Positions 1 through 6,347 of a stretch of DNA of 10,431 bases are shown here, piece by piece. Each line of letters starts with the position of its first letter. Position 1 is the first letter of the stretch. Source of the stretch: Nitrososphaera sp. (GTDB taxonomy: Archaea > Thermoproteota > Nitrososphaeria > Nitrososphaerales > Nitrososphaeraceae); contig JAJPDY010000022.1 of assembly GCA_023252395.1 (NCBI GenBank), positions 1 to 10,431 on the forward strand, in the 5' to 3' direction. The notes beneath the pieces are model-generated. The model searched no databases. It was given only the letters and a program-made list of their open reading frames with translations, and was not told the DNA's origin. The position numbers were made by a program, and so were the translations under genes.

Positions 1-1
1 G

Positions 2-319
2 AGCAAGGAAGATGATCTGGTTATCCGGATAATTGATGAAGCACTTGGCTTCCTTGGACCTGAATCACTATCTGTCTTTTATTACCACCTAGCCAATCTC
101 GGCGTGCAAAAGACGGCTATTGTACATTCCCCGAAGGAATTCCTTAAAGCGCTTGACATATTGCTCGGCAGCGCGTCAGGCATGATCCAAGTTCAAATTT
201 TAAAAACAATGGAAGCAAACAATGACTTGACCGGCAAGAGCGACTCGATGAGCAGGTTCATGAATTCGTTAAAGCCAGCAACAGAGAACATGCTGCCATT
301 AATGGGGAATGGAAAGTAG
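2..319 (+). CDS. C-terminal part of an unrecognised helical protein (5'-truncated by window edge)
   Basis: The reading frame is open from base 2 to a TAG at 317-319, giving at least 105 residues. It reads through a GTG at 104 without needing it as a start, so the gene almost certainly begins before the window. The visible part looks mostly helical: an acidic amphipathic stretch (IRIIDEALGFLG), an aromatic patch (VFYYHL), a segment around KEFLKALDILLG, and a polar tail. I see no metal-binding cluster, signal peptide or membrane segment, and I do not recognise the family. The next gene starts on the base directly after this stop codon, so the two are very likely co-transcribed and translationally coupled. 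By position it may be a partner of the zinc-ribbon protein and glycosyltransferase that follow; that role is inference. Confidence 0.7.
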   Translation, partial: SKEDDLVIRIIDEALGFLGPESLSVFYYHLANLGVQKTAIVHSPKEFLKALDILLGSASGMIQVQILKTMEANNDLTGKSDSMSRFMNSLKPATENMLPLMGNGK

Positions 320-1345
320 TTGGCCATAGAAAGTTCCTACTCAGTTCTTAGTGCAGAAAAGAAAAGGCAGGCCGGAGATAAAGACTCGGGTCGCCTTGAT
401 CCTCATGTCTCAAACGATATGTCTATTGTCTTGTCATTACTATCGGAGGAATCTCTAGACGAAAATAATGAATTCAGACCTCTACTGAAACCGGAATTTG
501 GCGGTATTGTTTATTCATTTGGATCGGTGACTGTACCTTACGAGAAGCTAAGAGTTTCAGAGAAAAAGGGCCTTCTCAAAAGCAGAGGATTTACTTCATT
601 TTCTATTTGTCCAGAATGTGAAAGTTTGAATCTACGAACAGAACTGGCTTGCCCAGACTGCAAATCCCGCGGTATTGTGAAATCAGATCTGATGATACAC
701 TATGAATGTCAAAATACCGGACCTATAGAAGAATTCCAATCCAATATAAGAAATGGGTATTTTTGTCAAAAATGCCGAAAAGAACTGAAGCGAGTTGGAA
801 TTGACTATGGAAATCCTGGTATTGGTTTCAAGTGTTCCAATTGCGAAAAAGTATTCCAGTTTCCACTAGTTCTAAGCCAGTGTGACGCCAACCATGTCTC
901 CAAAATTGACGAGCTGGAGCTAAAGGCGTTTCCAAACTATGTTGTGAGCAAAACCGCCAAAGGGCTCTCTACATTGCTTATTGACACTCATGTTCTACAG
1001 GATTTGCTTGGCAAGAATAGCATAAAGTCGCAAATTTTGTGCCAGCTCAGAGGAGCAAGCGGCGCAAACCACGTTGTTCCAATGCTCCTAACTGCGCCTG
1101 ACAGGCAAGAAATTGCAATAGAGTTTATCCATGGCGAATCCCAATCTGAACTTGAACAGGCAATGTTCCAGCTGCTTTTGAAGAGCGCAGATCTGACACA
1201 AATAAAGAAAATGCTGGTAATCCTTGAAGGTGATGGTTCGATAGATAAATTCGCCGGAGTTGCAAACCCTCTAAAGATAAAGATCATCGCTTCAAAGGAT
1301 CCAAGAATACTCTATGAGCAGATACTAAAGGAAGCAGTGCAGTAA
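320..1345 (+). CDS. TackOD1-type zinc-ribbon output protein
   Basis: The 341-residue product has a tandem zinc-ribbon core: C97/C100 and C111/C114, then H127-Y-E-C130, C149/C152 and C172/C175. The layout CPxC-x10-CPxC, HYxC, a GPxEEF segment, CxxC, a GIDYGNPGIGFKC segment and a final CxxC matches what I know of thaumarchaeal output domain 1 (TackOD1), a predicted metal-binding effector domain of archaeal and bacterial signalling proteins, often near polysaccharide genes. Residues 1-95 form a separate N-terminal part with no clear domain. Residues about 205-341 form an alpha/beta domain with GASGANH near 245-251 that I cannot name. No membrane segment is visible, so it is probably cytosolic. 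Translation is placed at TTG 320, directly after the preceding stop; no ATG gives a better fit. The glycosyltransferase follows after 6 nt, suggesting this protein regulates or assists glycan synthesis. Confidence 0.78.
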   Translation: MAIESSYSVLSAEKKRQAGDKDSGRLDPHVSNDMSIVLSLLSEESLDENNEFRPLLKPEFGGIVYSFGSVTVPYEKLRVSEKKGLLKSRGFTSFSICPECESLNLRTELACPDCKSRGIVKSDLMIHYECQNTGPIEEFQSNIRNGYFCQKCRKELKRVGIDYGNPGIGFKCSNCEKVFQFPLVLSQCDANHVSKIDELELKAFPNYVVSKTAKGLSTLLIDTHVLQDLLGKNSIKSQILCQLRGASGANHVVPMLLTAPDRQEIAIEFIHGESQSELEQAMFQLLLKSADLTQIKKMLVILEGDGSIDKFAGVANPLKIKIIASKDPRILYEQILKEAVQ

Positions 1346-1351
1346 TCACCA

Positions 1352-2692
1352 TTGTCTTTCCTGAGAGTTGCCATCTTTGGATCGTTTGTCTCGGCAATTC
1401 TATTTCTTTGTATCTTTTATGCAGAGGGCTTTGTAGTAACGGCAGTATACGGATTGACGATATTCTACACTCTTTGGGCGGCATACCATGTGACCATAAC
1501 AATAGCAGGCATGAGCATGCCTTCTGCAGACATTGATTACAAATCTTTAGAAAAGCACCTGCCAAAGATATCGCTGATAATACCAGCTAGAAGCGAGCCC
1601 ATTCTTAGCAGGACAATTGATGTTTGCTTGAATCATACCGATTATCCATTGGAAAAGAAGGAAATTGTTGTAGTCGTTGATGATCCAGATGGAGAGAGGA
1701 TAGCATTTTGGTACCAGCAAAAATATCCACAGAATGTAAAGTTATTGTCAAGGCGAAAAGCGTACCCTACAAAACCAAGCGCGCTGAATGATTCGATCCA
1801 CTTGTGTTCTGGAGAGATCGTTGGTATAGTTGATGTTGAAGATATCCCCGAGCGAGATGTATTCCTAAGGGCGGCACATGCTCTTACACAGCAAGGCCGG
1901 GTAGCGACGCAGGCTATCTTGAGAATTAGCAATGCAGATGATTCTTGGATTAGCCGCGTGTTCAGCATGGAATATGCTGGCTGGTTTCGAATTCTACTAA
2001 ATGGAAGATCGAAACTCGGCCTGTATTCGCCCTTAGGTGGAACCGGAAACTACTTCAAGAAATCTTCCTTGTCCCATGTTGGTTTGTACGATGCGACAAA
2101 TCTGGCCGAGGACGCAGAGCTCAGTATCAGGCTGTTGATTGCAGGATGGAAGGTAGGGGTGCTCAACGCTCGGCACTGGGAGGAAGCCCCTGTAACGTTT
2201 GGCGCTTGGGTAAAACAAAGGACACGGTGGAACAGAGGGTGGCTCCAGAGCTTGTGGAAATACATCCCCGTCCTTTTTGACATACGCCATTTTCGGAGGC
2301 TTGGAATAATGGGGACTCTATCAACATTGATGATGCTCGTCGGCCCCCTGATAGTCATGTTAAGCTTGGTTGCTTATGGGATTACATTTCTATGGCTGCT
2401 AGAATCTGCAGGATTGGTCAGCCCGATCATGACCAAAATTTCATATCCATTTTGGATGGCGATTCCAATTTCGTTTAATATCATATATTATTATGTCTGG
2501 TTAAAAGGCGCAAAGCTGGAGGGATTGAAAATTAAAGCAATTCAACAACTCCCCTATATGGTATTTTATATGAACGTCATGATGCCAATTGCCGCATTGA
2601 GAGCGATGTATCAAGAAATCTTCAAGCCAGTCATGTGGGAAAAGACGACCCACGAAGGAAGAGGCGTCATGAACCACACGTTAACCGGCTAG
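1352..2692 (+). CDS. Membrane-bound processive glycosyltransferase, family 2
   Basis: The 446-residue protein has the architecture of cellulose/hyaluronan synthase-like GT2 enzymes. Two N-terminal membrane segments (about 5-27 and 30-52) precede a cytosolic GT-A domain starting at ISLIIPAR. The expected motifs are present: D110-D111 after a VVVV strand, D161-V-E-D164 as the DxD-like metal/nucleotide-sugar site, a GGTGNYF acceptor-loop segment at 229-235, E253-D254 with the presumed catalytic Asp, and Q289-R-T-R-W293, the QxxRW signature of processive enzymes. Hydrophobic segments near 320-350, 363-385 and 400-420 would form the rest of the translocation channel. It should polymerise a nucleotide sugar into an extracellular or surface glycan; sugar identity cannot be read from sequence. 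The start is TTG 1352, 6 nt after the TackOD1 gene, with no Shine-Dalgarno site. Locally it is very AT-rich near 2460-2580. Confidence 0.9.
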   Translation: MSFLRVAIFGSFVSAILFLCIFYAEGFVVTAVYGLTIFYTLWAAYHVTITIAGMSMPSADIDYKSLEKHLPKISLIIPARSEPILSRTIDVCLNHTDYPLEKKEIVVVVDDPDGERIAFWYQQKYPQNVKLLSRRKAYPTKPSALNDSIHLCSGEIVGIVDVEDIPERDVFLRAAHALTQQGRVATQAILRISNADDSWISRVFSMEYAGWFRILLNGRSKLGLYSPLGGTGNYFKKSSLSHVGLYDATNLAEDAELSIRLLIAGWKVGVLNARHWEEAPVTFGAWVKQRTRWNRGWLQSLWKYIPVLFDIRHFRRLGIMGTLSTLMMLVGPLIVMLSLVAYGITFLWLLESAGLVSPIMTKISYPFWMAIPISFNIIYYYVWLKGAKLEGLKIKAIQQLPYMVFYMNVMMPIAALRAMYQEIFKPVMWEKTTHEGRGVMNHTLTG

Positions 2693-2714
2693 CCGTGTTG
2701 CTTTTACCCGGTTA
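2682..2714 (+). terminator. Hairpin shared by two convergent gene ends
   Basis: TAACCGG (2682-2688) and CCGGTTA (2708-2714) are a perfect 7-bp inverted repeat separated by 19 nt. On the + strand it is followed by CTCTTTTTCC, so it could end the glycosyltransferase transcript. The arms lie inside the last codons of the glycosyltransferase and include the stop codon of the convergent CitE-like gene. The stem is seen directly; terminator function is inferred. Confidence 0.45.
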
Positions 2715-3578
2715 CTCTTTTTCCATATCTGCCGCTTCTAAAATCGCCTTTGCCTGCTTGTAGTGCACTGCGTCTACCATCCTGCCTTCAAGCCGGACCG
2801 CTCCTCTGCCGCTTCCCTTCTCCATTGCCTCGCCAAGCGCCTGCACCACCTTTTTCGCCCATTCTATCTCGTTCTTGCTTGGAAGAAACACTTTATGCAC
2901 AGGCTCTATCTGGCTTGGGTGGATTATGCTCTTGCCAGAGTACCCAAGGCGCTTTGCAATCGTGGCATCCCTGACAAGGCCGGCAGCGTCGTCTATCTTT
3001 TGCCAAATGGCGTCTATTGCGTGCACGCCAGCAGCTCTTGTGTCCACTGGGACTTTGGCTCGTGCATATGCATAGCCAGTGTCATCATGTTCGTCATAAT
3101 CAAGCCTCATGTCATAGAGAAAGTCAAAGACTCCAAAGACAAGCGCATTGATTCTGTCATCCGCACTTGCTATTGGATAAGTGTTCACCACGCCTTTGGC
3201 AGTTTCAATTGAAGGCATCAAAGCGATCCTGCCCGTGCCCCTTTCGGCTTCAAGCGCAGCGACTTGCTTTTTTATTTCAATTATTTCTGCCGCGTCGTTG
3301 ACCTTTGGCACAACTATGCCGTCGATGCCTTTTTGTACAACAGCCTTTAGGTCAGCGGATATAAGCCCTGACTCGGGCGAGTTTGTCCTGACGTAGACTG
3401 GCTTTGAATATTCCTGACGGCGTGCAAGTGCGTCAGCTATTATCTTCCTTGCCGCATCTTTTTCGTTTGATGGCACCGAATCTTCAAGGTCAAAGCAGAT
3501 TATGTCTGCCTGCAGCGTCTTGGCCTTTTCTATAAAGCGCGTGCTGTTGCCGGGAACAAAAATCAGGCTTCTGAACAT
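2712..3578 (-). CDS. CitE-like HpcH/HpaI-family CoA-ester lyase
   Basis: The 288-residue protein is full length for the CitE/malyl-CoA lyase branch of the HpcH/HpaI aldolase family, TIM-barrel enzymes that cleave or form a C-C bond on acyl-CoA substrates with Mg2+. Diagnostic segments are SLIFVPGN at the N-terminus, FDLEDSV (29-35), VRTNS with R64, PSIETAKGV with E125, LVFGVFDF with D152, and GYSGKSIIHPSQI (212-224). E125 and D152 are the expected metal ligands. No citrate lyase alpha or gamma subunit lies nearby, so it is more likely a stand-alone enzyme such as a malyl-, citramalyl- or beta-methylmalyl-CoA lyase than a true citrate lyase subunit. It starts at ATG and lies 28 nt downstream of the reductase gene on the same strand, probably co-transcribed. 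The exact substrate is unresolved. Confidence 0.88.
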   Translation of the reverse strand: MFRSLIFVPGNSTRFIEKAKTLQADIICFDLEDSVPSNEKDAARKIIADALARRQEYSKPVYVRTNSPESGLISADLKAVVQKGIDGIVVPKVNDAAEIIEIKKQVAALEAERGTGRIALMPSIETAKGVVNTYPIASADDRINALVFGVFDFLYDMRLDYDEHDDTGYAYARAKVPVDTRAAGVHAIDAIWQKIDDAAGLVRDATIAKRLGYSGKSIIHPSQIEPVHKVFLPSKNEIEWAKKVVQALGEAMEKGSGRGAVRLEGRMVDAVHYKQAKAILEAADMEKE

Positions 3579-3606
3579 ACAAAAAGAGAGAAGAAAGGAA
3601 GGGTTT
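3579..3606 (-). other. Pyrimidine-rich spacer between reductase and lyase genes
   Basis: Read on the coding (-) strand, this 28-nt gap is almost entirely C and T, with runs such as CCTTTCTTCTCTCTTTTT. No TATA-like box is evident inside it. It could be a weak oligo-T termination site after the reductase, or simply an intra-operon spacer. The composition is directly visible; the function is unknown. Confidence 0.3.
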
Positions 3607-4665
3607 TTAGAGCTTTTGTGGCGTCGTCAGGATCTTGCCAAACTTCTGGGCCTCAGCCATCATGATGTGACCCTTGACCATGTCAGAGAATGGCAGGACC
3701 GTGTCGACTATTGGCTTTATCTTGCCCTTGCTGACCCAATACATCACGTCCTCGAGCTCTGCCTTGGTTCCCTGAGTAGAGCCTAGCAGGTTTGTCCCCT
3801 TGAAGAACAGGTAGCGAAGGTCGATTGTAGAGTCATATCCCGTGGTAGCGCCTGTGGCGACAAGCGTTCCGCCCATCTTGAGCAGCCCCACTTCTTGCGG
3901 GAACGTGGACTTGCCGATGTGCTCAAAGACTATGTCAACTCCCGGCTGCCCGAGTTTTTTGTTTATTTCGCGCACCTTCTTGTACCAGTCGGCTTCCCTG
4001 TGGTTGACTACATAGTCTGCGCCAATCTCTGTGCACTTGTCCATCTTGTCCTGATTGCCGGCTGTCGCAATGACTGTGCAATTGTACAGCTTTGCAATCT
4101 GGATTCCGACCATGCCGACTCCAGAGCTACCGCCCATGACAAGCACAACCTGGCCCGGCTTTATCTTGGCGCGGCCTACAAGCATGTGCCACGACGTCAT
4201 GCCCACCATTGACACTGCAGCTGCATCGTCAAACGATACATTGTCTGCAATTTTCACCACATTGACTTCTGGCAGATGGGTATATTGGGCAAATCCACCC
4301 CAGAGCGGGCCTGTCTGGAACCCCCAGATGGTTCTTTCGTTGCAGTCGTATTCTCTGCCCGAGGTGCATGCTTCGCACACTCTGCAGCTCATGTTTGAAT
4401 GAGAAACAACCCTGTCGCCCACCTTGAGCTTTAGGACGTCAGAGCCAACTTCAACGACGGTGCCGGCGACATCGCTTCCCGAAATATGTGGAAGTGGCGT
4501 CTTGACCGGTTCGCCCCATATCGCCCAGAGGTCGTTATAGTTGTATGACGCAGATTCAACCTTTATCATGACTTCGTTAGGCTTTATCTTTGGAACATCG
4601 ATATCCTCGATCTTGACAACCTTTGTCGGGTCTTTATTGTATTCTCGAAATACTGCTGCCTTCAT
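3607..4665 (-). CDS. Medium-chain dehydrogenase/reductase, enoyl-CoA reductase-like (CCR-like branch)
   Basis: The 352-residue protein is a medium-chain dehydrogenase/reductase: an N-terminal GroES-like domain, a Rossmann domain with GGSSGVG at 178-184, and a C-terminal return segment. The structural zinc cluster is intact (C94, C97, C100, C108), but the catalytic zinc site of alcohol dehydrogenases is absent: the usual GHE is GSD (63-65) and no catalytic Cys sits near residue 42. Instead it reads NYNDLWAIWGEP (42-53), HISGSDVAG and IWGFQT (113-118), resembling crotonyl-CoA carboxylase/reductase and related NADPH-dependent enoyl-CoA reductases. A likely role is reducing an acryloyl-, crotonyl- or other enoyl-CoA; a quinone oxidoreductase remains possible. 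It starts at ATG and has a TATA-like box about 30 nt upstream, implying an almost leaderless mRNA. The CitE-like lyase follows, consistent with shared CoA-ester metabolism. Confidence 0.8.
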   Translation of the reverse strand: MKAAVFREYNKDPTKVVKIEDIDVPKIKPNEVMIKVESASYNYNDLWAIWGEPVKTPLPHISGSDVAGTVVEVGSDVLKLKVGDRVVSHSNMSCRVCEACTSGREYDCNERTIWGFQTGPLWGGFAQYTHLPEVNVVKIADNVSFDDAAAVSMVGMTSWHMLVGRAKIKPGQVVLVMGGSSGVGMVGIQIAKLYNCTVIATAGNQDKMDKCTEIGADYVVNHREADWYKKVREINKKLGQPGVDIVFEHIGKSTFPQEVGLLKMGGTLVATGATTGYDSTIDLRYLFFKGTNLLGSTQGTKAELEDVMYWVSKGKIKPIVDTVLPFSDMVKGHIMMAEAQKFGKILTTPQKL

Positions 4666-4690
4666 ATAGAGCCAAAAGCACGTTGCTGAC

Positions 4691-4698
4691 CTTAAATA
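4691..4698 (-). promoter_or_regulatory. TATA-like box for the MDR reductase gene
   Basis: The coding strand reads TATTTAAG, centred about 30 nt upstream of the ATG at 4665. At normal archaeal TATA-to-start spacing the transcript would begin within a few nucleotides of the ATG. The match is visual; no start site has been measured. Confidence 0.5.
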
Positions 4699-4739
4699 GT
4701 TAACTCATGCCCGGCCGGTTTATGCCAGCCCGATGTTTA

Positions 4740-5030
4740 TCAACGCCTATCGATCTTGAACTCTTTTTTTGGTTGCTGTATGCGCATCAATAACTGCTTC
4801 AATTCCTCGTCAGTGAGCGGGCGGTTTATCCTGCCAGAAGAAGCCGCATTAATGAGGTAGTTTTCTACAGCCATCGCAAGGTCGGGCTTTACCAATCTCA
4901 CATTCATAAGACGCTGGCGCGCAGCGGTGTCAAGAACCACCTGCAAAACACGCTGGCGCATTGCATTAGCCTCGGCTTCCCGCCTTCTTGATTCTTCGTC
5001 ATTTGGTTGCTGTGGCTGTGGGACTGACAT
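4740..5030 (-). CDS. PDCD5/TFAR19-family DNA-binding protein
   Basis: This 96-residue product matches the archaeal PDCD5 (TFAR19-related) family of small, basic, mainly helical nucleic-acid-binding proteins. The hallmarks are a polar N-terminal helix rich in Arg/Glu/Gln, the core A-R-x-R-L-x-N-V-R-L-V-K-P-x-L-A (about 37-52), then a helix leading to L-T-D-E-E-L-K-x-L-L (77-86) and a basic C-terminus. Archaeal homologues bind DNA in vitro, but their cellular role is poorly defined. It lies 6 nt downstream of the S19e gene, and this pairing with rps19e is common in archaea, so it is very likely expressed from the same transcript and may act in or near translation. No Shine-Dalgarno site is apparent. 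It starts at ATG. Confidence 0.92.
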   Translation of the reverse strand: MSVPQPQQPNDEESRRREAEANAMRQRVLQVVLDTAARQRLMNVRLVKPDLAMAVENYLINAASSGRINRPLTDEELKQLLMRIQQPKKEFKIDRR

Positions 5031-5036
5031 AGCGCA

Positions 5037-5492
5037 TTACGCGTATCGCTGGAGCTGGGGTGCTTCCTTGATAAGCTCTTTGTGGAGCTCGGTGGCAAGC
5101 CTGTCTAGCTTTTTCATGCCTTCGCTTGAAATTATCCTGCCCTTTTTCTGCACCTTGATAATGTAGCCGGATGCTTCAAGCTGCTGGAGCGCTTTTCGAA
5201 TGATTGCGCCGCCTGCATCCTTGTGGTGGGCAAGGTTGTAGCCAATCTTCTTTCTGCCACCATAGGCAACTGCCAAGTCGGCAACACCGAGAGGACCGTG
5301 AAGGTAAACCTTTCTCAATAGTGAAGCGCACCTGACGTACCACCAGTCTTTGTTCTGGGGAATTCTCTGAGCGTGCGAGCCTGTCTTGACAAATGGAGAC
5401 CAAGCTGGAGCCACTATCTTTTTGTCGTTCTTCAATTGTTCGGCCAGCTTGGCGATCAGCTCGTCAGCCGGAACATCGTAAACCTTAGCCAT
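5037..5492 (-). CDS. rps19e: 30S ribosomal protein S19e
   Basis: The 151-residue protein is archaeal/eukaryotic ribosomal protein S19e, a winged-helix-like component of the small-subunit head, absent from bacteria. Recognisable family segments are the N-terminal V-Y-D-V-P-A-D, W-S-P-F-V-K-T-G (about 31-38), D-W-W-Y-V-R-C-A-S-L-L-R-K-V-Y (about 49-63), G-P-L-G-V, Y-G-G-R-K and the H-H-K-D-A-G-G-A-I-I-R-K-A-L-Q-Q-L-E helix. Length is normal. It starts at ATG, with a good TATA-like box about 31 nt upstream, so the mRNA should have a very short leader. The Rpp21 gene lies just upstream on the same strand and the PDCD5 gene 6 nt downstream, a common archaeal order linking ribosome and tRNA-processing genes. 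Confidence 0.96.
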   Translation of the reverse strand: MAKVYDVPADELIAKLAEQLKNDKKIVAPAWSPFVKTGSHAQRIPQNKDWWYVRCASLLRKVYLHGPLGVADLAVAYGGRKKIGYNLAHHKDAGGAIIRKALQQLEASGYIIKVQKKGRIISSEGMKKLDRLATELHKELIKEAPQLQRYA

Positions 5493-5518
5493 ATAGTATT
5501 TCGAAAATTTGGTTAGCC

Positions 5519-5527
5519 CTTATAAAT
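5519..5527 (-). promoter_or_regulatory. TATA-like box for rps19e
   Basis: The coding strand reads ATTTATAAG, centred about 31 nt upstream of the rps19e ATG and just beyond the Rpp21 stop codon. This suggests rps19e and the PDCD5 gene have their own promoter even if read-through from Rpp21 also occurs. Confidence 0.6.
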
Positions 5528-5529
5528 CC

Positions 5530-5841
5530 TTACTGCGTCGCCAGGACCCTTCGGTAGGTGTGGCCGCATTTGAGGCATGTGACCCTTACCGCCCTTGTTT
5601 TTGCCCTGCCTACCCTTACTCTGGCGCTCCTGCCCGGCACGATAAACGCCTTGCACTTTTTGCAAAAGAGCTGCCTTGCTTCGTAGGGCAGGCGAACCCG
5701 GAACCGCATGGCCACTTTTTTTGCAAGTTTTGCCTGCCGGGCTGCAAGCTCTTCGTCCTTTTCCTTCAGGGCGGCTGCCACCAGAATGCCTATCCGCTCC
5801 CTTGCAAGCTCTTTTACCTGCGGGCTTTTCAATGCAAGCAA
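5530..5841 (-). CDS. rnp4: RNase P protein component 4 (Rpp21/Rpr2)
   Basis: The 103-residue protein matches archaeal RNase P subunit 4, the homologue of human Rpp21, which with Rpp29 helps the catalytic RNA remove tRNA 5' leaders. Two N-terminal helices (about 5-45) are followed by a basic zinc ribbon with C60/C63 and C89/C92. Between them lies the PGRSARVRV segment; the C-terminus is C-G-H-T-Y-R-R. This matches the family pattern in spacing and length. No ATG or GTG is available in frame before the upstream stop codon at 5899-5901, so the start is TTG at 5841 or a second TTG at 5832. No Shine-Dalgarno site is visible. The gene is divergent from the unrecognised gene at 5902 across about 60 nt and heads the Rpp21-S19e-PDCD5 block. 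Confidence 0.9.
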   Translation of the reverse strand: MLALKSPQVKELARERIGILVAAALKEKDEELAARQAKLAKKVAMRFRVRLPYEARQLFCKKCKAFIVPGRSARVRVGRAKTRAVRVTCLKCGHTYRRVLATQ

Positions 5842-5901
5842 GCGTGTATTGCTTACTGATAAACCATCGCGGCAACCGTTAACTATCTTGCAACGCCATT
5901 A

Positions 5902-6318
5902 TTGGCATTGACCAACGTTGACGAGCTGGAGCGCATGGCAAAAAAGTATTGCGAGCTCAAGCAGAAGCAAAGCCATGCAGAGCTTGCCCAGCTGGCGGCA
6001 AGCATTATCGATTCGATTTCTCTTCCATCATTTTCTTTTCCACTGAAGGAAGAAACGCAGGAGAGTAACGGCACGACTACCTTTGTCTACGAAAATAATG
6101 CCACCTTTCCCGCGCTCTATGACTTTCTTGCAGAAGTCCTGCATTCAAAGGTGCCAATAGAAGTAAGGGACGCAAAATTTGGGCCCGGCGAAATAATAGT
6201 CAACAAGCAGGACAAGAAAGAGGCTGATTCTGAACTGGGCTTGGCAGTCAAAGAGCTGCAAGAGCTTGTGCACGCAAAGAGGTCAGAAATGCTGTCTAGG
6301 CACGCCAGCACTGCTTAA
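5902..6318 (+). CDS. Unrecognised small protein upstream of nep1
   Basis: This 138-residue protein belongs to no family I can name. Residues about 6-40 predict a charged amphipathic helix, possibly coiled coil (DELERMAKKYCELKQKQ). A compact middle segment (about 60-110) contains strand-like FVYENN, a helix ALYDFLAEVLH and strands IEVRDAKFGPGEIIV. A final charged helix spans about 113-134. No signal peptide, membrane segment or cysteine cluster is present, so it is probably cytosolic. The start is placed at TTG 5902; TTG 5908 and ATG 5935 are in-frame alternatives, the last losing 11 residues. It lies between Rpp21 (divergent) and nep1 (30 nt downstream, same strand), so a role in RNA or ribosome maturation is possible by context only. 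Its codon use looks like that of its neighbours, supporting a real gene. Confidence 0.72.
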   Translation: MALTNVDELERMAKKYCELKQKQSHAELAQLAASIIDSISLPSFSFPLKEETQESNGTTTFVYENNATFPALYDFLAEVLHSKVPIEVRDAKFGPGEIIVNKQDKKEADSELGLAVKELQELVHAKRSEMLSRHASTA

Positions 6319-6323
6319 TATAC
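6316..6323 (+). promoter_or_regulatory. Candidate TATA box for nep1
   Basis: TAATATAC overlaps the stop codon of the preceding gene and is centred about 28 nt before the proposed AUA start of nep1. At typical archaeal spacing, transcription would begin almost at that codon. The match is weak and visual only. Confidence 0.3.
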
Positions 6324-6347
6324 AGGATTCTTTCCAGCTAGGATACG

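Noticed and set aside
104..319. GTG at 104 as the true start of the first gene
   Set aside because: The frame stays open to base 2 with protein-like sequence upstream, so a start outside the window is more likely.
1284..1565. Open frame antisense to the TackOD1/GT2 junction
   Set aside because: It crosses two genes with strong motifs and has no recognisable domain or promoter.
2763..3212. 149-codon open frame on the + strand opposite the CitE-like gene
   Set aside because: It is antisense to a well-supported gene, rich in Cys/His/Ser from complementary codons, and shows no family motif.
2712..3578. Assignment as the citrate lyase beta subunit
   Set aside because: No alpha or gamma subunit or accessory citrate lyase gene is nearby; many stand-alone CitE-like proteins have other CoA-ester substrates.
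4706..4725. Palindromic CCGGCCGG between the PDCD5 and reductase genes as a terminator
   Set aside because: It has no loop-forming stem and no T-run follows it on the - strand after the PDCD5 stop codon.
5513..5875. 120-codon frame on the - strand overlapping Rpp21
   Set aside because: It uses another frame of the same strand; the Rpp21 frame has the intact zinc ribbon while this one is a Gly/Arg/Lys-rich by-product.
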